This document shows positions 7,477-14,488 of a stretch of DNA of 14,488 nucleotides, piece by piece. This DNA comes from a bacterium (lineage in GTDB: Bacteria; Verrucomicrobiota; Verrucomicrobiae; Opitutales; Opitutaceae), in assembly GCA_021780625.1 (NCBI GenBank), contig JAJXYI010000601.1, forward strand, positions 1 to 14,488, given 5' to 3'. Positions within the stretch are counted from its first letter, which is position 1, and each line of letters starts with the position of its first letter. The notes beneath the pieces were generated by a model. The model saw nothing but the letters and a program-made list of their open reading frames with translations, ran no database searches and was not told the origin of the DNA. The position numbers and the translations under genes are program-made.

Positions 7477-7489
7477 GACTTGGCAAGTC
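7477..7489. promoter_or_regulatory. GACTTGGCAAGTC palindrome, candidate transporter operator
   Basis: Perfect 13-bp inverted repeat with a single central base, 44-56 bp upstream of the MFS start at 7433. On the - strand the sequence TTGACT (7491-7486) overlaps its edge and could be a -35 box, although no good -10 lies at the right distance. The placement suits a repressor site for the sugar transporter. Confidence 0.35.
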
Positions 7490-7599
7490 AACCCGCATGC
7501 AAGGGATCTCAATTACGCGAAGGGAGAACGCATCGCGGTCGCGGCTCAGTGGCACAATACACGATTGCACGGCGTAGAAATCGACCACGAGACAGACTT

Positions 7600-7613
7600 C
7601 CTTGCGAGCAAGG
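7600..7613. promoter_or_regulatory. CCTTGCGAGCAAGG palindrome, candidate second operator
   Basis: 14 bp, with perfect 6-bp arms around a central GA. The outer CTTG/CAAG letters match the palindrome at 7477. It could be a distal site for looping, or could serve the rightward gene at 7832. Confidence 0.3.
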
Positions 7614-7831
7614 GCAGAGGATTCGCTTCTTCATCAGGAGGAGGAAAGTCCATGCCGCGCAGTCGCGGACGGGAGAATTCCCTGTCGTGAACTCACGACG
7701 CAGCCCTGTCAAAAGCGGATGCCGCGGTCTATAACGATTGCAGTAAGGAATCCCCCGACTTCCGGGACGGGCAACTTCGACATCGCCTGTGCAGGGACTG
7801 TGCCCATAACCGGAAAGCATCCTCCGATACC

Positions 7832-8563
7832 ATGCGCGTCGTCTTCCTCTACTCCGGCCAGACCCGCTCCTTCGGCAAGTGCTTCACGGATCCGAACGGT
7901 GGCCATCTCAGTGTCTGGCAATCACAGCGCTGGCAGATCGCGCGCCATTTTCCACAGGCCCGGTGTTTTGCGTCGGTGGCTGACGACGATACCGGCGCGG
8001 ACATCGAGCTGCTTCGCCTGATGTTTCGCGACCCCGTCATTGAGGTCGTGAAGCAGCCCGACCTGCCCGAGCCACAGGGTGCCGCCACAGAACTTCAGGC
8101 CGCGACCCCGTATCGCATTTCGACGACGGTCCAGGCGATCCTTCGGCAGGCCTGGCACCTCCAGAAGGTATATGAGATGTATGAACCGGAGGCGAAGGAC
8201 GACGATATCGTCGTGCGCATCCGGCCGGACCTCTTTTTCACGCGCTTCGTGATGCCAACGGTCCTCCCCTCTATCGATCAGGCGCTGGCGCCGTACTGGG
8301 GTTCGTATGGGGGGATCAACGACCGCTTCGTTTTTCTCGGGTCCCGTGCGGCGGGCGCCTATTTCAAGGCCTTCGACGACCTCGATGCCATGCTCGCCGA
8401 GGGTGCCCCGCTGCATCCCGAGACCCTGCAGCACTACGCGCTCGAGCGTCGCTCGATGGGAGTGTGCCACAAGCTGCTGGCCGATTTCGTGACGATGCGA
8501 ACCGACGGTACATTCGCACACCAGGTTCATACGCCGATCGATCCGCTTCTGTATTTGCTGTGA
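7832..8563 (+). CDS. Uncharacterised protein with glycosyltransferase-like motifs
   Basis: 243 residues, no signal peptide or membrane helix. I do not recognise a named gene. The N terminus MRVVFLYSGQTRSF looks like the first beta-strand of a nucleotide-sugar-binding fold. DDDIVVRIRPDLFF at 123-136 has the 'hRxRPDhxF' pattern found in a group of uncharacterised sugar-transferase-like proteins. GINDRFVFLGSRAA at 161-174 and HPETLQHYAL at 195-204 resemble the later 'D-x-F-hhG' and 'P-E' segments of the same group. A role in polysaccharide or surface-glycan synthesis is therefore possible, with Asp133 as candidate metal or nucleotide ligand. It stands alone between the transporter and the reductase gene, with no glycan cluster around it, so context does not help. 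The ATG at 7832 is the first start giving the complete strand; a GGAAAG lies upstream but too far to be a strong ribosome-binding site. Confidence 0.7.
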   Translation: MRVVFLYSGQTRSFGKCFTDPNGGHLSVWQSQRWQIARHFPQARCFASVADDDTGADIELLRLMFRDPVIEVVKQPDLPEPQGAATELQAATPYRISTTVQAILRQAWHLQKVYEMYEPEAKDDDIVVRIRPDLFFTRFVMPTVLPSIDQALAPYWGSYGGINDRFVFLGSRAAGAYFKAFDDLDAMLAEGAPLHPETLQHYALERRSMGVCHKLLADFVTMRTDGTFAHQVHTPIDPLLYLL

Positions 8564-8715
8564 TCGCAGGCGTGGATCCGTCGGCGCCGAGCCCTTCGAC
8601 CCCATAAATCATTTACGCGCGTTGCCGGTCGCTGTACGTTCCCGCGGGTTTTCGTCGGGCCGCCACCCCCATCCGAGCCGGCCGATCCAACCCCCGCCTG
8701 ATTCGCCTCATTTTC

Positions 8716-9582
8716 ATGACTCCCCCACTTCCCGAACCCACATCCACTCCCGCCGCGGGCCTCAAAGCGACGGTCTCACTCAACAATGGCGTCCGCATGC
8801 CTTGGCTTGGACTGGGTGTGTTCCAGATGCCGAGCGATGCCGAGACCGCTGCGGCCGTCCGAACTGCGTTTCAGTTGGGTTATCGAAGTGTGGATACGGC
8901 CTCTCTGTACCGCAATGAGCGCGGGGTCGGACAGGCCGTGCGCGATTGCGGAATCCCGCGCGACGAACTTTTCGTGACCACCAAGGTATGGAATGACGAC
9001 ATGCGCGGCAACCGCATCGAAGCGGCTTTCGAGCAGAGCCTCACGCTCTTGGGACTCGATTATGTCGACCTCTACCTCCTGCACTGGCCGGTCAAGGGGA
9101 AGCTCGTCTCTTCCTGGCGGGTGCTTGAGCGACTTCATCGTGCGGGCCGCATCAAAGCGATCGGAGTGAGCAACGCCATGATACCCCATTTGGACGAACT
9201 GCTCGCGGCGGCGGAGATTGTCCCCGCGGTCAACCAGATCGAATTTCACCCCTACCTCCAGAGCAAGCCGCTCGCGGCCTATTGTCGTGGTCACGGCATC
9301 CAGCTGGAGGCATGGAGTCCCCTTCAACAGGCAGGCGCACTGCTCTCCGACTCTGTCCTCGCGGGCATCGCGCAAAGGCACGGAAAGACTGTCGCGCAGG
9401 TAGTCCTGCGCTGGGACATTCAAGGCGGCGTGATCACAATCCCGAAGTCCGTCCATCCCGAGCGGATCGCCGGGAACGCGGAGATCTTCGATTTTGCGCT
9501 GACCGACGAAGAGATGGCGGCGATCGGCGCGCTCGATCGGAATGCGCGCAACGGAGCCGATCCGTTCAATTTCAACTTCTGA
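8716..9582 (+). CDS. Aldo/keto reductase (AKR5-like, 2,5-diketo-gluconate reductase/YvgN type)
   Basis: 288-residue cytoplasmic (beta/alpha)8-barrel oxidoreductase using NADPH to reduce aldehydes or ketones. The AKR catalytic tetrad is complete: Asp60 and Tyr65 in VDTASLYRNE, Lys90 in TTKVWN, and His123 in LLHWPV. NADP-binding segments also fit: GVSN at 150-153, NQIEFHPYLQ at 173-182, WSPLQ at 200-204, and IPKSVHPERIAGN at 242-254, whose Lys and Arg contact the 2'-phosphate. The C terminus is short (ADPFNFNF), as in the small prokaryotic AKR5 members. The start at 8716 adds about 20 residues before the usual first strand (SLNNGVRMPWLGLGVFQ), so an internal start such as the ATG at 8786-type positions in other frames is excluded, but the true N terminus could be slightly shorter. 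The substrate cannot be predicted. The serine hydrolase gene follows after 38 bp on the same strand, so co-transcription is likely. Confidence 0.95.
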   Translation: MTPPLPEPTSTPAAGLKATVSLNNGVRMPWLGLGVFQMPSDAETAAAVRTAFQLGYRSVDTASLYRNERGVGQAVRDCGIPRDELFVTTKVWNDDMRGNRIEAAFEQSLTLLGLDYVDLYLLHWPVKGKLVSSWRVLERLHRAGRIKAIGVSNAMIPHLDELLAAAEIVPAVNQIEFHPYLQSKPLAAYCRGHGIQLEAWSPLQQAGALLSDSVLAGIAQRHGKTVAQVVLRWDIQGGVITIPKSVHPERIAGNAEIFDFALTDEEMAAIGALDRNARNGADPFNFNF

Positions 9583-9620
9583 TACGCCGACAGTCGACAC
9601 GCCGCCCCGCCCCTTTTCCA

Positions 9621-11177
9621 ATGCACACCCCAAAATTGATTCTTCCAACGATCGTCCTCGCCATGGCCGCGCTCACCGCAACCGCCGCAGAACCCTTTTC
9701 GTTTCCCCGCTCAACGCCTGAGGCGCAGGGCGTGTCGTCCGCGGCGATCCTCAACTTCCTCCAGGAGGCGGCACCGAAGGTGGACGGACTTCACAGCTTC
9801 ATGCTGGTGCGGCACGGATACGTCGTCGCCGAGGGCTGGTGGTCGCCCTACAGCGCCGACCAGCCGCATGTCCTGTTTTCCCTCAGCAAAAGCTTCACCT
9901 CCACGGCGGTCGGCCTCGCCATCGCCGACGGGAAACTGGGCCTCTACACGCCGGTGCTCGATCTCTTCCCCAGCGAGGGTCCCGCCAACCCGAGCGCCAA
10001 CCTCAAGGCCATGCGCGTGCGCGACCTTCTGACGATGTCCACGGGACACGAGGACTCGGCCATCGAGAACTTTCCGTTCTACGCCAAAGAGGATCTCGTC
10101 AGACGTTTCCTCGCCCTCCCCGTCACGCACAAGCCTGGCACGCTCTTCGTCTACAATACACCCGCCTCCTACATGCTCTCGGCGATCGTGCAGAAGGCCA
10201 CCGGCCAGACCGTGCACGACTACCTGCTTCCACGCCTGTTCAAACCGCTCGGAATCGCCGATCCAACCTGGGAGAAGAGCGCCCAGGGGATCGACATGGG
10301 CGGCTTTGGACTCAAGGTGCGCACCGAGGACATCGCACGCTTCGGTCAGCTCTATCTTCAAAAAGGCCAATGGCAGGGTAGACAGCTGATTCCTGCCGGG
10401 TGGGTGGAGCAGGCGACTTCGCGCCAGATGTCCAACGGCAGCGATCCGACAGGAAATTGGGACCAAGGCTATGGATTCCAATTCTGGCGCTGCCCCCACG
10501 GCGTCTACCGCGGCGACGGCGCGTTCGGCCAATTTTGTATCGTGATGGACAAATACGACTCCGTCATTGCGATCACCAGCGGCACCCGCGACATGAGCGC
10601 CGTGCTCGACAGTGTCTGGAAATATCTCCTGCCCGCCTTCCACGACGGTCCGCTCCCGGCCGCACCCGCCGACGACGCCCGCCTCGTGGACACGCTGGCA
10701 AAACTCGCCGTGCCTCCGCAGGTGGGTCTCACCTCCTCGCCCATGGAATCCCAAATCCTCGGTCGCCGCTACGCCTTTGCCGACAATCCCGAGGGCATCA
10801 GGTCGGTCACCGTCACAGCCCCCGAGCAGGGAGGCATGTGGATGCGCGGCGCCGTGGCTGTGCCAAAGGGCACTCCATCCGGAGCGCTGACGTTTATAAT
10901 CGATTTCGGAGGGACCGCCGTCCACATCACGGCCGCACCCGGCCTTTGGCATCGGGGAGGCGTCGTTCAAACCCAGTCCGGGCCGGAGCCCATTGCGGCC
11001 AGCGGTGCCTGGACGGGCGACTACACCTACTCGCTCAAGGTTTGCCAGTATCAGACCCCCTTCATCAAAACCTACCAGCTCCGGTTCTCGGGAGACGAAC
11101 TGCGCATCGACAGCGCCGTGAACGTTTCATTCGACGACGTGCAACCCCCGTCGTTGATCGGTACCGTCCGAAACTGA
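9621..11177 (+). CDS. Exported beta-lactamase-family (class C / NylB-like) serine hydrolase
   Basis: 518 residues. The signal peptide MHTPKLILPTIVLAMAALTATAA has probable cleavage near residue 23, so the enzyme should be periplasmic or secreted. The nucleophile motif is SxxK at Ser87-Leu-Ser-Lys90 (HVLFSLSKSFTS). The second motif is FVYNTPASYML, with Tyr178-Asn179. The third is GDGAFGQF at 298-305, in the position of the KTG/HxG box and typical of the esterase/6-aminohexanoate-hydrolase-like branch, so it need not be a true beta-lactamase. After the catalytic domain (to about residue 345) comes an extra 150-residue beta-rich domain, present in related proteins of this group. I chose the ATG at 9621, because the frame continues upstream inside the reductase gene but only this start gives a signal peptide. 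The substrate is unknown: ester, amide or peptide. It is 38 bp downstream of the reductase and followed by a strong hairpin. Confidence 0.92.
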   Translation: MHTPKLILPTIVLAMAALTATAAEPFSFPRSTPEAQGVSSAAILNFLQEAAPKVDGLHSFMLVRHGYVVAEGWWSPYSADQPHVLFSLSKSFTSTAVGLAIADGKLGLYTPVLDLFPSEGPANPSANLKAMRVRDLLTMSTGHEDSAIENFPFYAKEDLVRRFLALPVTHKPGTLFVYNTPASYMLSAIVQKATGQTVHDYLLPRLFKPLGIADPTWEKSAQGIDMGGFGLKVRTEDIARFGQLYLQKGQWQGRQLIPAGWVEQATSRQMSNGSDPTGNWDQGYGFQFWRCPHGVYRGDGAFGQFCIVMDKYDSVIAITSGTRDMSAVLDSVWKYLLPAFHDGPLPAAPADDARLVDTLAKLAVPPQVGLTSSPMESQILGRRYAFADNPEGIRSVTVTAPEQGGMWMRGAVAVPKGTPSGALTFIIDFGGTAVHITAAPGLWHRGGVVQTQSGPEPIAASGAWTGDYTYSLKVCQYQTPFIKTYQLRFSGDELRIDSAVNVSFDDVQPPSLIGTVRN

Positions 11178-11484
11178 GCTGCTTCATCATCCCTCCCCAA
11201 TCGCCACACGGCGCGCCCCACCCGGTCGCGCCGTGTCTATTTGTCCACGTCCCCGGAGCCTGTCGCTGGCCAAGCGAGTGCGCCCCCGCCACGCGCACTA
11301 TTCGGAGAGTTTATCCTGCTCCTCACGGGAGTCGGTGTCGTAGACCCTTGGAACACACGCCAATTGACCTGCGCCATGGAATTGCCGGCCCCGCACCGGA
11401 TCCGGGCTGTCCATTCGTTATTGCATCTCCCCATTCGTGAATCTTCGGAATCTGTCTACTCTATTCCCTAAATTGGGGCCCGAT
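11178..11484. other. Intergenic region with terminator and a short direct repeat
   Basis: 307 bp without a gene. After the hairpin at 11206-11236, the only structure I see is CCATTCGT repeated at 11411-11418 and 11431-11438, a 20-bp period (two helical turns), 47-74 bp upstream of the ATG at 11485. This would suit a direct-repeat operator. An in-frame GTG at 11437 falls within the second copy. No clear -35/-10 pair was identified. Confidence 0.45.
11206..11243 (+). terminator. Intrinsic-type terminator after the serine hydrolase gene
   Basis: ACACGGCGCG (11206-11215) and CGCGCCGTGT (11227-11236) form a perfect 10-bp stem with an 11-nt C-rich loop, starting 29 bp after the stop codon, followed by the modestly T-rich CTATTTG. 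The stem is very stable; the U-tract is weak, so efficiency is uncertain. Confidence 0.65.
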
Positions 11485-14427
11485 ATGTCCAAGCAAGCCA
11501 TCGACGTTCCGCGCAGCCGCGCGCCATTTGTCTGCGGATCCCGCGGACGGCGGAGATTCCCCGTCCATGTGCTGCTGCTTTGGGTACTGACGTTCGCGCA
11601 TGCGATCACGGCTCTCGCGCAACCTGTTGCGCCGAGCCCAGAGGAGTTGCAGCTGCTTCGTTCGGAGCTCGCGACGCGCTCGGCGAGCGCGCTCAGGGCC
11701 GCCACCGCGCAGCCCACGCTCTCGGTCAACCTCGGCACTCGCGCCGAAGCCCGGGCCTTTTTCAACGCGATCTACGGCCTTTCGGACAACGTGCCGATCC
11801 AGTGGACCGGATCGCTCACCGGCACTCCGGGCACTTCCGCAAGCGGCACGCCCGGCACCACGGCCGCCACGTTCAAGGACGCGGTGCAGCTTCGCATCAA
11901 CTGGTTCCGCGCCATGGCCGGGATTCCAGCGTCCGTCACCTTCAACGACACCAACAGCGCCAGCGACCAGCAAGCCGCTCTGATGATGGCCGCGAACAAC
12001 GCGCTCAGCCACACCCCACCCTCGAGCTGGCTTCTCTACACCACCGCCGGAGCCAATGCGGCCTCCAATTCCAACCTCAGCCTGGGCGATGCCGGGGCCG
12101 ACGCCATCAGCGCCTACATGCTCGACTTCGGAAGCAACAACGTGGAGGTCGGTCACCGCCGATGGATCCTGTATCCGCAAACCCAGATAATGGGTACAGG
12201 CGACATCCCGGCCACGGGGAGCTTCCCGTCGACCAACGCCACCTGGGTGATCGACGGCTACTACGGCACCACGCGTCCCGCCGTGCGCGACACCTTCGTC
12301 GCCTGGCCACCGCCCGGCTATGTACCCTACGAGGTCATCTACCCGCGCTGGTCCTTTTCCTACCCCAACGCCGATTTCTCCTCGGCGACCGTGACCATGA
12401 CCCGCGACAGCGCGCCCATCGCCGCCGCCGTATCGCCGATCTCGAACGGTTACGGCGAAAACACGCTTGCCTGGGTCTATGACGGGCTCGACGCCAACAC
12501 CGTGCAAACGGCCGCGTCCAAACCCTCGACCGACACCGTCTACGGCGTTCACGTGAGCGGAGTGTTGATCAACGGCGTCAGCACCAATTTCAGCTACAAC
12601 GTCACAGTCTTCGATCCGGCCGTCGCCGGCCCGGGCGACGTGCCCGTCTCCCTGTCGGGTCCGACACAGCCCTACGCCTCCCTGTCGAACGCCTACTCGG
12701 TGGCGCTTCCACCCTACGCCCAGAATTTCCAATGGAGGACCCTCACGGTGACACCGTTCGCCGGCACCTACGGAGCGGAAGGCGGACTTCAAGGCGTCAC
12801 CGCGCAAACCACAGGGTCCTACGCCGTAGTCGACACGAGCACCTCCGCCACCGGCACCGCATCGTACCACCTCGCCCAGCCGACCCTCGACACGCAGAGC
12901 CTCACGCTGCCTCTGGAGTACTATTTCCCCTCCGGCTCGGCCAGCCTCACCTTCGCAAGCCGCTTGGGCTGGGCCACCAACACCCAGACGGCGCACATCC
13001 AGATCTCGCTGGACGACGGAGCGAACTGGACGGACCTCTACACACAGTCCGGCACCGGTTCGGCGGGCGAGACGTCGTTCACAAATCTCTCCGTCCCACT
13101 CGATGCCTACGCGGGCCGCGTATTTGAACTTCGTTTCACCTACACTTACGATGGCGGCTCGTACTTCCCCCAAACCGCGAGCGGCGTGGGCTGGAATATC
13201 GATCAGATCGCCTTCTCCGGTATCGACAGTACAACGACAGGCGCGGCCTCGGCGATCCAGTCGGGCTCGTCCTTCAGCTACACGCCGTCCACCACGGCTG
13301 TCGTGGGTCTGCAGGCACGCGGGCTCCTTTTCGGTACTTACGCAATGAATTGGGGCACCGTGCTGGAGACCACGGCCGTCTCCTCGGGCGGAACGCCTCC
13401 GACAATCACTGTGATGCCACAGTCCCAGTCCATCGCATCCGGCAAATCGGCCAGTTTTTCGGTTCAGGCCACTGGCAGCGCGCCTCTCAGCTATCAGTGG
13501 TACAAAGACGCTGTCGCGATCGCGGGGGCCACGAGCGCGACCCTGGCGCTGTCCCCCATCTCGACTTTCAGCGCCGGCGGATACTCGGTCACCGTCACCA
13601 ACGCCAGCGGCTCTGCCACTTCGAGCACCGCCACCCTGACCGTCATCCCGGTCAACCACTTCCTTGCCATCTCAACCCGCTGTTTTGTCGGGACGGGTTA
13701 TTCCATCGGCGTTCCGGCGTTTGCCCTGACTCAGGACGCCACCGTGCTGATCCGCGCGGGCGGCCCGTCGCTCGGAGCCTACAACGTAAGCAACGTACTC
13801 GCGAAACCCCAGCTCACGCTGTACGACGGCAAAAGCATCGCCCGGGTCTCCAATCAAGGATGGCAGAATGCGCCGGTCTATCTCAATGGCACGACGATCG
13901 CCTCGAATGGAGATTATGGCACGAACTACGATATCGCCCGGATAGAGAGTGCCGTCGGAGCCTATGCATTCACGACTCCCGACGACTCCGCGATTGCGAT
14001 CAAGCTGCCTGCGGGCGTGTACACCGCGGAGGTCTCGGGCGCAGACGGAGGAAGCGGCAATGCGCTCGCCGAGGTGTATTTGTATCAACCCACCGGTGAC
14101 ACTGCGACGGGCGACCGTTTCTCAGCGATCTCGACGCGATGCTACGTCGGAACCGGCGACTCCATCGCGGTCGTCGGACTCTCAATTCAGAAGAGCGCGA
14201 AAGTCCTGCTTCGGGCGGTGGGACCCTCCCTGGCGGCCCTGGGCGTGACCAACACCATCGCCAAGCCGAGCATCACGCTTTACGACCGCAGCGGCACAGT
14301 GATCGCTACCAACACCGGCTGTGAGGTGGACCCCGGAAACTGGACAGGAGGGATCGTTAACCCAAAGTCAGAGAAACCCACACGATCCACATGTCCAAGA
14401 AACGACGTCAGCACAGTCCTGATTTGA
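11485..14427 (+). CDS. Exported CAP-domain / Ig-like / repeat surface protein, 3' end replaced by an IS
   Basis: 980 residues as read. A basic N-region (SRGRRRF) and hydrophobic core (VHVLLLWVLTFAHAITALA) form a signal peptide with probable cleavage near residue 45. Residues about 130-375 are a CAP (SCP/PR1-like) domain: LRINWFRAMAGIP, DQQAALMMAANNALSHTPPSSW with His177, and EVGHRRWILYP. Residues about 415-580 are a beta-sandwich resembling MAM or galactose-binding domains (ISLDDGANWTDLY...GVGWNIDQIAFSG). Residues 638-721 are an Ig-like domain (SVQATGSAPLSYQWYKD...YSVTVTNASG). Two copies of an Opitutaceae-type repeat follow, and the second stops at Asn952. Residues 953-980 are encoded by the IS left end, so the native C terminus is lost. 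CAP proteins of this type are thought to act at the cell surface or outside; the substrate or partner is unknown. ATG 11485 was preferred to GTG 11437 because it gives a more normal signal peptide. Confidence 0.88.
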   Translation: MSKQAIDVPRSRAPFVCGSRGRRRFPVHVLLLWVLTFAHAITALAQPVAPSPEELQLLRSELATRSASALRAATAQPTLSVNLGTRAEARAFFNAIYGLSDNVPIQWTGSLTGTPGTSASGTPGTTAATFKDAVQLRINWFRAMAGIPASVTFNDTNSASDQQAALMMAANNALSHTPPSSWLLYTTAGANAASNSNLSLGDAGADAISAYMLDFGSNNVEVGHRRWILYPQTQIMGTGDIPATGSFPSTNATWVIDGYYGTTRPAVRDTFVAWPPPGYVPYEVIYPRWSFSYPNADFSSATVTMTRDSAPIAAAVSPISNGYGENTLAWVYDGLDANTVQTAASKPSTDTVYGVHVSGVLINGVSTNFSYNVTVFDPAVAGPGDVPVSLSGPTQPYASLSNAYSVALPPYAQNFQWRTLTVTPFAGTYGAEGGLQGVTAQTTGSYAVVDTSTSATGTASYHLAQPTLDTQSLTLPLEYYFPSGSASLTFASRLGWATNTQTAHIQISLDDGANWTDLYTQSGTGSAGETSFTNLSVPLDAYAGRVFELRFTYTYDGGSYFPQTASGVGWNIDQIAFSGIDSTTTGAASAIQSGSSFSYTPSTTAVVGLQARGLLFGTYAMNWGTVLETTAVSSGGTPPTITVMPQSQSIASGKSASFSVQATGSAPLSYQWYKDAVAIAGATSATLALSPISTFSAGGYSVTVTNASGSATSSTATLTVIPVNHFLAISTRCFVGTGYSIGVPAFALTQDATVLIRAGGPSLGAYNVSNVLAKPQLTLYDGKSIARVSNQGWQNAPVYLNGTTIASNGDYGTNYDIARIESAVGAYAFTTPDDSAIAIKLPAGVYTAEVSGADGGSGNALAEVYLYQPTGDTATGDRFSAISTRCYVGTGDSIAVVGLSIQKSAKVLLRAVGPSLAALGVTNTIAKPSITLYDRSGTVIATNTGCEVDPGNWTGGIVNPKSEKPTRSTCPRNDVSTVLI
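13657..14094 (+). repeat. First copy of the 'ISTR-CxVGTG' C-terminal repeat domain
   Basis: Encodes residues 725-870 of the CAP/Ig protein. It starts HFLAISTRCFVGTG and continues through ATVLIRAGGPSL, AKPQLTLYDG, and AGVYTAEVSGADGGSGNALAEVYLY. This complete copy shows what the second copy should have contained. The family is frequent at the C termini of large exported verrucomicrobial proteins. Confidence 0.75.
14119..14340 (+). repeat. Second, truncated copy of the C-terminal repeat domain
   Basis: Encodes residues 879-952, FSAISTRCYVGTG...KVLLRAVGPSL...AKPSITLYDRSGTVIATNTG, matching the first half of the copy at 13657-14094. It breaks off at DPGN exactly where the IS sequence starts. Confidence 0.75.
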
Positions 14428-14488
14428 AGGCGAAAGTGGGGCTTGAAGCCCTGAAGGGAATCGAGCCGATCCACGCGATAGCGGCGAG
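14341..14488 (+). mobile_element. Left end of an IS3-family insertion sequence, cut by the window edge
   Basis: The sequence from 14341 begins TGGACAGGAGGGATCGTTAA, with the 5'-TG end usual for IS3-family terminal repeats, and 50 bp later an orfA start codon follows. The left boundary is set by the abrupt loss of the host repeat domain after 14340. The right end and the short target duplication are outside the window, so the boundary may be off by a few bases. Confidence 0.8.
14391..14488 (+). CDS. IS3-family transposase OrfA, N-terminal fragment
   Basis: Thirty-two codons are visible from ATG 14391: MSKKRRQHSPDLKAKVGLEAL then KGIEPIHAIAA. This is the start of the helix-turn-helix OrfA protein of IS3-type elements (compare the common 'KRRxHSPEFKAKVALEALKG' opening), which binds the terminal repeats and, through -1 frameshifting with OrfB, makes the active transposase. 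The frame is different from that of the disrupted surface-protein gene, which overlaps it up to 14427. No Shine-Dalgarno sequence lies directly before the ATG. The remainder, including the DDE catalytic part in OrfB, lies beyond the edge, so whether the element is intact is unknown. Confidence 0.85.
   Translation, partial: MSKKRRQHSPDLKAKVGLEALKGIEPIHAIAA

Larger units (their letters stand above)
7434..7831. other. Gene-free divergent region between transporter and GT-like gene
   Basis: Overlapping short frames here have no family features and I consider none of them genes. The stretch holds two palindromes with CTTG/CAAG arms (7477-7489, 7600-7613) and a 6-bp hairpin GTCGTG-AACT-CACGAC at 7684-7699. 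AGGAGGAGG (7638-7646) precedes ATGCCGCGC at 7651, which opens only a 12-codon frame ending at the TGA that starts the hairpin; a leader peptide is conceivable but unsupported. Confidence 0.5.

Noticed and set aside
7638..7660. AGGAGGAGGAAAGTCC, which resembles the GAGGAAAGTCC signature of RNase P RNA
   Set aside because: The following bases do not continue the conserved P4 context and only about 180 nt remain before the next gene, too short for rnpB; no matching 3' ACAGAA segment was found.
7436..7734. Overlapping small frames upstream of the transporter gene
   Set aside because: No ribosome-binding site, signal peptide or motif; several frames compete in the same short GC-rich stretch.
9711..10970. 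Long open frame (419 codons) on - strand opposite the serine hydrolase
   Set aside because: No recognisable motif and fully covered by a well-supported gene.
9621..11177. Reading the serine hydrolase as an antibiotic-resistance beta-lactamase
   Set aside because: The third active-site box is GAFGQF rather than KTG, and an extra C-terminal domain is present, which fits the broad esterase/amidase branch; no resistance context is visible.
11461..13659. Long open frame (732 codons) on - strand opposite the CAP/Ig gene
   Set aside because: Gly/Arg/Val-rich shadow with no domain; the + strand frame has clear domains.

Overview
The window looks like chromosomal DNA of a GC-rich member of the Verrucomicrobia, most likely an Opitutus-like member of Opitutaceae. 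This rests on three things: a secreted CAP/Ig-domain protein ending in the 'ISTR-C-[FY]-VGTG...LIRAxGPSL' repeat common in that group, a DnaX whose zinc module is reduced to C-D-D-C, and the near absence of Shine-Dalgarno sequences. The taxonomic call is an inference from protein style, not from a marker gene.

Layout. 2-754 (+): C-terminal 250 residues of a GspE/PilB-type secretion or pilus ATPase, cut by the window edge. 858-1217 (+): a stand-alone Hpt phosphotransfer protein. 1280-2656 (-): an M20 (CNDP-like) metallodipeptidase. 2766-3251 (-): a small exported protein with a signal-peptidase/S24-S26-like fold. 3252-3688: a gene-free divergent region with three copies of TACCTAA and a probable promoter. 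3689-3784 (+): the small bacterial SRP RNA (4.5S type), followed by dnaX (3892-5052 for the short form). dnaX carries an A9 tract containing A-AAA-AAG, and the -1 frame stays open to 5507, so a tau form of about 538 residues can be made by frameshift or transcript slippage.

5536-5880 (-): a small exported Cys/Lys-rich protein with a Pro-Ala tail. 6021-7433 (-): an MFS sugar transporter of the FucP/GluP family. CTTG-CAAG palindromes lie about 45 bp upstream of both of these genes. 7832-8563 (+): an unrecognised protein with glycosyltransferase-like motifs. 8716-9582 (+): an aldo/keto reductase. 9621-11177 (+): a secreted beta-lactamase-family serine hydrolase, followed by a strong hairpin. 11485-14427 (+): a large exported CAP/Ig/repeat protein whose last repeat is broken at 14340/14341 by the left end of an IS3-family element. 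The first codons of the IS orfA (14391 to the edge) are visible.

Most genes are unrelated housekeeping or accessory functions. The only clear functional cluster is SRP RNA with dnaX, an arrangement seen in several bacterial phyla. I see no CRISPR array, prophage, tRNA, rRNA or defence system. I found no convincing new multi-gene system. The points most worth checking are the dnaX recoding site, the IS disruption of the surface protein, the S26-like protein with an altered active-site box, and the shared palindromes around the sugar transporter.
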